Shown: piece after piece, positions 5,101 to 6,101 of the stretch | How positions within the stretch are numbered: position 1 is the first letter of the stretch | Layout of the letters: each line of letters starts with the position of its first letter | Assembly: GCA_031257995.1 (NCBI GenBank) | Contig: JAIRNN010000245.1 | Span: forward strand, 1 to 6,101 | Direction of reading: 5' to 3' | Length of the DNA: 6,101 nt | Origin: Spirochaetaceae bacterium | Lineage (GTDB): Bacteria; Spirochaetota; Spirochaetia; Treponematales; Breznakiellaceae | The notes under the pieces: generated by a model | The model's input: the letters and a program-made list of their open reading frames with translations, nothing else | What the model was told of the DNA's origin: nothing | The model's database searches: none | Made by a program: the position numbers and the translations under genes

Positions 5101-5115
5101 GCGATTTTTTATCAC
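5101..5115. promoter_or_regulatory. Operator-like palindrome O2
   Basis: GCGAT-TTTTT-ATCAC repeats the O1 core GYGAT-N5-ATCRC with the two half-sites swapped. Its centre (5108) is 35 bp from the O1 centre (5073). It lies downstream of the plus-strand promoter, in the AT-rich leader of the small HTH gene. Confidence 0.55.
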
Positions 5116-5144
5116 TTTTTTCAAAAATTTTCCGAAAATCAAAT

Positions 5145-5366
5145 ATGGAAGCCAAAGGCTGGACTATCCGGGAAATGGCTGAAAAGCTGGAATTACCCGA
5201 ACATACCGTACAAGTCCGTGTTTCACGGGCCGGAATCAAACCGATAACCCGTGAAGCCATATACCCGCCCGACACCCTGGAGCGCATCCGGGACGCACCC
5301 ATGGGCCGACCGCCCAAGGCCAGGCCGGAGGAACCGGTAAAGGCTAAGAAGGGCAGAGAAAAGTAG
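5145..5366 (+). CDS. Small HTH DNA-binding protein (candidate repressor)
   Basis: A 73-residue protein and the only plus-strand gene. Residues 6-45 (WTIREMAEKLELPEHTVQVRVSRAGIKPITREAIY) are a helix-turn-helix of the type that reads one or two half-sites; IYPPDTLERIRDAP is a wing-like extension, followed by a basic Pro/Lys tail (GRPPKARPEEPVKAKKGREK). ATG 5085 opens the same frame 20 codons earlier, but those codons are AT rich unlike the rest, overlap operator O2 and lie at the predicted RNA start, so 5145 is preferred; neither start has a clear SD. Its stop is 1 nt from the convergent antirepressor-like gene end. The position next to O1 and O2 suggests autoregulation and control of the divergent gene train. 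Confidence 0.82.
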   Translation: MEAKGWTIREMAEKLELPEHTVQVRVSRAGIKPITREAIYPPDTLERIRDAPMGRPPKARPEEPVKAKKGREK

Positions 5367-5367
5367 G

Positions 5368-5928
5368 TCATACACTGGCCCTTTCGTATTCAAGGGCAGG
5401 ATAGGCGTCTCGCCACGCCTCGATGTGATAGGCATTACACTTGCCGTAGTTTATGTCGTCAGCTTTTTGCCATTCCAATTCTAGGGCTTGGGAGGAACGC
5501 ATAACTCGTTTCCAGTCAAGAGAACTCCAGCGGATATGGTTCAGCTTCGCTACCCGCTTTACCGTTAAGTAGGTCTCGTGTTCGTCGGCCTTTATTTGGA
5601 GACGAGTGTTCTCCGATTTGAGCCTGGCTATCTCGGCGGTCTTGATCTCGTCTATCTGCCGGTAGAGCATTTCCAGCTTCAGGGCGGGAGTAAGGGCGGT
5701 TTCAGTACCTTCCAAGCTCCTTGGAAGGTCATGCTGGTTACTGTTCGCCTGCTTCATGGCCTCCACGATGATTGTTGTCTGTCTATCATCCAGCAATGTG
5801 GCCTTCCCGTTCTTTGTCCATCCCGCTTTCTGGGCATAAGCCGCTACCGTGCTATAGGCTGCTCCGGTTATGTCCGCAATCTGCCGTATCGTCATACGTT
5901 TATCCCCTTGCCTTGTCAGTTCGTTCAT
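5368..5928 (-). CDS. Antirepressor-like phage protein (HTH plus coiled coil)
   Basis: A 186-residue protein from ATG 5928 (AGAGG 9 nt upstream). ATG 5895 (MTIRQIADITG) also has an SD-like AAGGGG 8 nt upstream and would give 175 residues; the choice is open. Residues 12-58 are a helix-turn-helix plus a segment LLDDRQTTIIVEAMKQ like that in phage antirepressors. Residues 79-115 (PALKLEMLYRQIDEIKTAEIARLKSENTRL) form a probable coiled coil. Residues 119-180 (TYLTVKRVAKLNHIRW... NYGKCNAYHIEAWRDAYP) resemble, from memory, the C-terminal part of phage antirepressors. It likely acts in the lysis-lysogeny decision, perhaps against the repressor encoded by the convergent gene. Its own leader carries an attenuator. 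An intragenic 10-bp inverted repeat lies at 5707-5729. Confidence 0.85.
   Translation of the reverse strand: MNELTRQGDKRMTIRQIADITGAAYSTVAAYAQKAGWTKNGKATLLDDRQTTIIVEAMKQANSNQHDLPRSLEGTETALTPALKLEMLYRQIDEIKTAEIARLKSENTRLQIKADEHETYLTVKRVAKLNHIRWSSLDWKRVMRSSQALELEWQKADDINYGKCNAYHIEAWRDAYPALEYERASV
5707..5729. repeat. Inverted repeat inside the antirepressor-like gene
   Basis: ACCTTCCAAG and CTTGGAAGGT are perfect 10-bp arms around CTC. It encodes the linker DLPRSLEGT between HTH and coiled coil. No T-run follows. It may be an RNA hairpin within the message or a protein-binding site. Confidence 0.7.
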
Positions 5929-5942
5929 CCTTTTATTCCTCT

Positions 5943-5982
5943 AAAATAAAAAGCCGCCTACTTCCACGACAAAGTAAGCGGC
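5943..5982 (-). terminator. Intrinsic terminator in the leader of the antirepressor-like gene
   Basis: GCCGCTTAC (5982-5974) pairs over nine positions, one G-U, with GTAGGCGGC (5961-5953) around the 12-nt loop TTTGTCGTGGAA, followed by TTTTTATTTT (5952-5943). It ends 14 nt before ATG 5928. It could end a transcript from outside the window, but with the upstream hairpins it looks like an attenuator. Confidence 0.82.
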
Positions 5983-6034
5983 CCGCTCCGGCGGTGAAAC
6001 CGGATAAGTCTTGCCGTGGAATAAGGCTTATCCG
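5943..6034 (-). promoter_or_regulatory. Leader A: three-hairpin attenuator with complementary loops
   Basis: P1: CGGATAAG (6034-6027) pairs with CTTATCCG (6008-6001) around an 18-nt loop. P2: CCGC-CGGA-GCGG (5994-5983). P3: the terminator (5982-5953) and T-run. TTCCACG in the P1 loop (6021-6015) is the exact complement of CGTGGAA in the P3 loop (5968-5962). Same order and sizes as leader B with different sequence. Loop pairing should compete with terminator closure; the trigger is unknown. Confidence 0.6.
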
Positions 6035-6048
6035 TTCTCTTTTTCCGC

Positions 6049-6077
6049 AACCTAAGACAAGAAGAATTTCTTGTCAA
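6049..6077 (-). promoter_or_regulatory. Possible promoter with internal operator for the antirepressor-like gene
   Basis: TTGACA (6077-6072), a 17-nt spacer and TAGGTT (6054-6049; three -10 matches). The spacer holds most of a palindrome, GACAAGAA-GAAT-TTCTTGTC (6056-6075), so a dimeric regulator could block it. RNA would start near 6042, just before leader A. The layout repeats that at 5063-5091: perfect -35, palindrome in the spacer, weak -10. The stretch 5929-6101 holds no supported gene. Confidence 0.45.
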
Positions 6078-6101
6078 TTCGTACAGGTGTTCGGGTGGGG
6101 C

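Noticed and set aside
4421..5182. 253-codon plus-strand open frame
   Set aside because: It runs opposite to the excisionase-like gene and across its leader and terminator; the product is Pro/Arg/Gly rich with no domain, and it has no promoter or SD.
5060..5371. 103-codon minus-strand frame
   Set aside because: It is opposite the small HTH gene and covers the promoter and operator region; the protein shows no domain.
5956..6101. Minus-strand open frame from the window edge to a TAG near 5956, and another ending at TAG 6054-6052
   Set aside because: The first has no start in view and runs through hairpins P1-P3; the second shows only 15 codons. Either could be the tail of an upstream gene, but neither can be supported here.

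Overview
The window looks like part of an integrated prophage or phage-like element in a spirochaete, most likely a Treponema. This is judged from remembered protein resemblance only: a small protein resembles the C-terminal part of spirochaete DnaG primase, and a small helix-turn-helix protein has a style I associate with Treponema prophages. Base composition is roughly even. Genes are short, tightly packed, almost all on the minus strand, and most have strong Shine-Dalgarno (SD) sequences. No capsid, tail, terminase, lysin or integrase gene is visible, so this is an early/regulatory and replication segment.

Right end (about 4930-6101): a control region. On the minus strand, an antirepressor-like HTH/coiled-coil protein (5368-5928) sits behind a putative promoter and a 115-nt leader. 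A small HTH protein on the plus strand (5145-5366) converges on it with a 1-nt gap. The HTH gene is divergent from the long minus-strand gene train. The divergent region carries a good plus-strand promoter, a TTGACA element for the minus strand and two matching operator-like palindromes.

Middle (about 2840-4933): an excisionase-like HTH protein with a DUF2292-like C-terminal half, a 123-nt GC-rich structured gap with a tRNA T-arm-like hairpin, a small phage protein, a sigma-70 region-2-like protein with no visible region 4, and an HNH endonuclease whose only well-placed start codon is ATT.

Left part (1-2843): a 15-codon ORF joined at both ends by ATGA overlaps, an acidic SH3/KOW-like protein, a stand-alone DnaG C-terminal-like domain, an intergenic 22-bp perfect palindrome, a DUF6291-type replication protein with an internal AT-rich repeat cluster that could be an origin, a cysteine-rich zinc-ribbon-like protein, and a small membrane protein cut by the window edge.

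The most interesting signal is in RNA. The two minus-strand transcription units that begin here (leaders 5929-6042 and 4934-5056) share one architecture with unrelated sequence: an 8-bp hairpin, a 4-bp tetraloop hairpin, then an intrinsic terminator just before the ribosome binding site. In each, 7 nt in the first loop are exactly complementary to 7 nt in the terminator loop. I infer a kissing-loop attenuator controlling early phage genes, possibly like RNA-based phage immunity systems.
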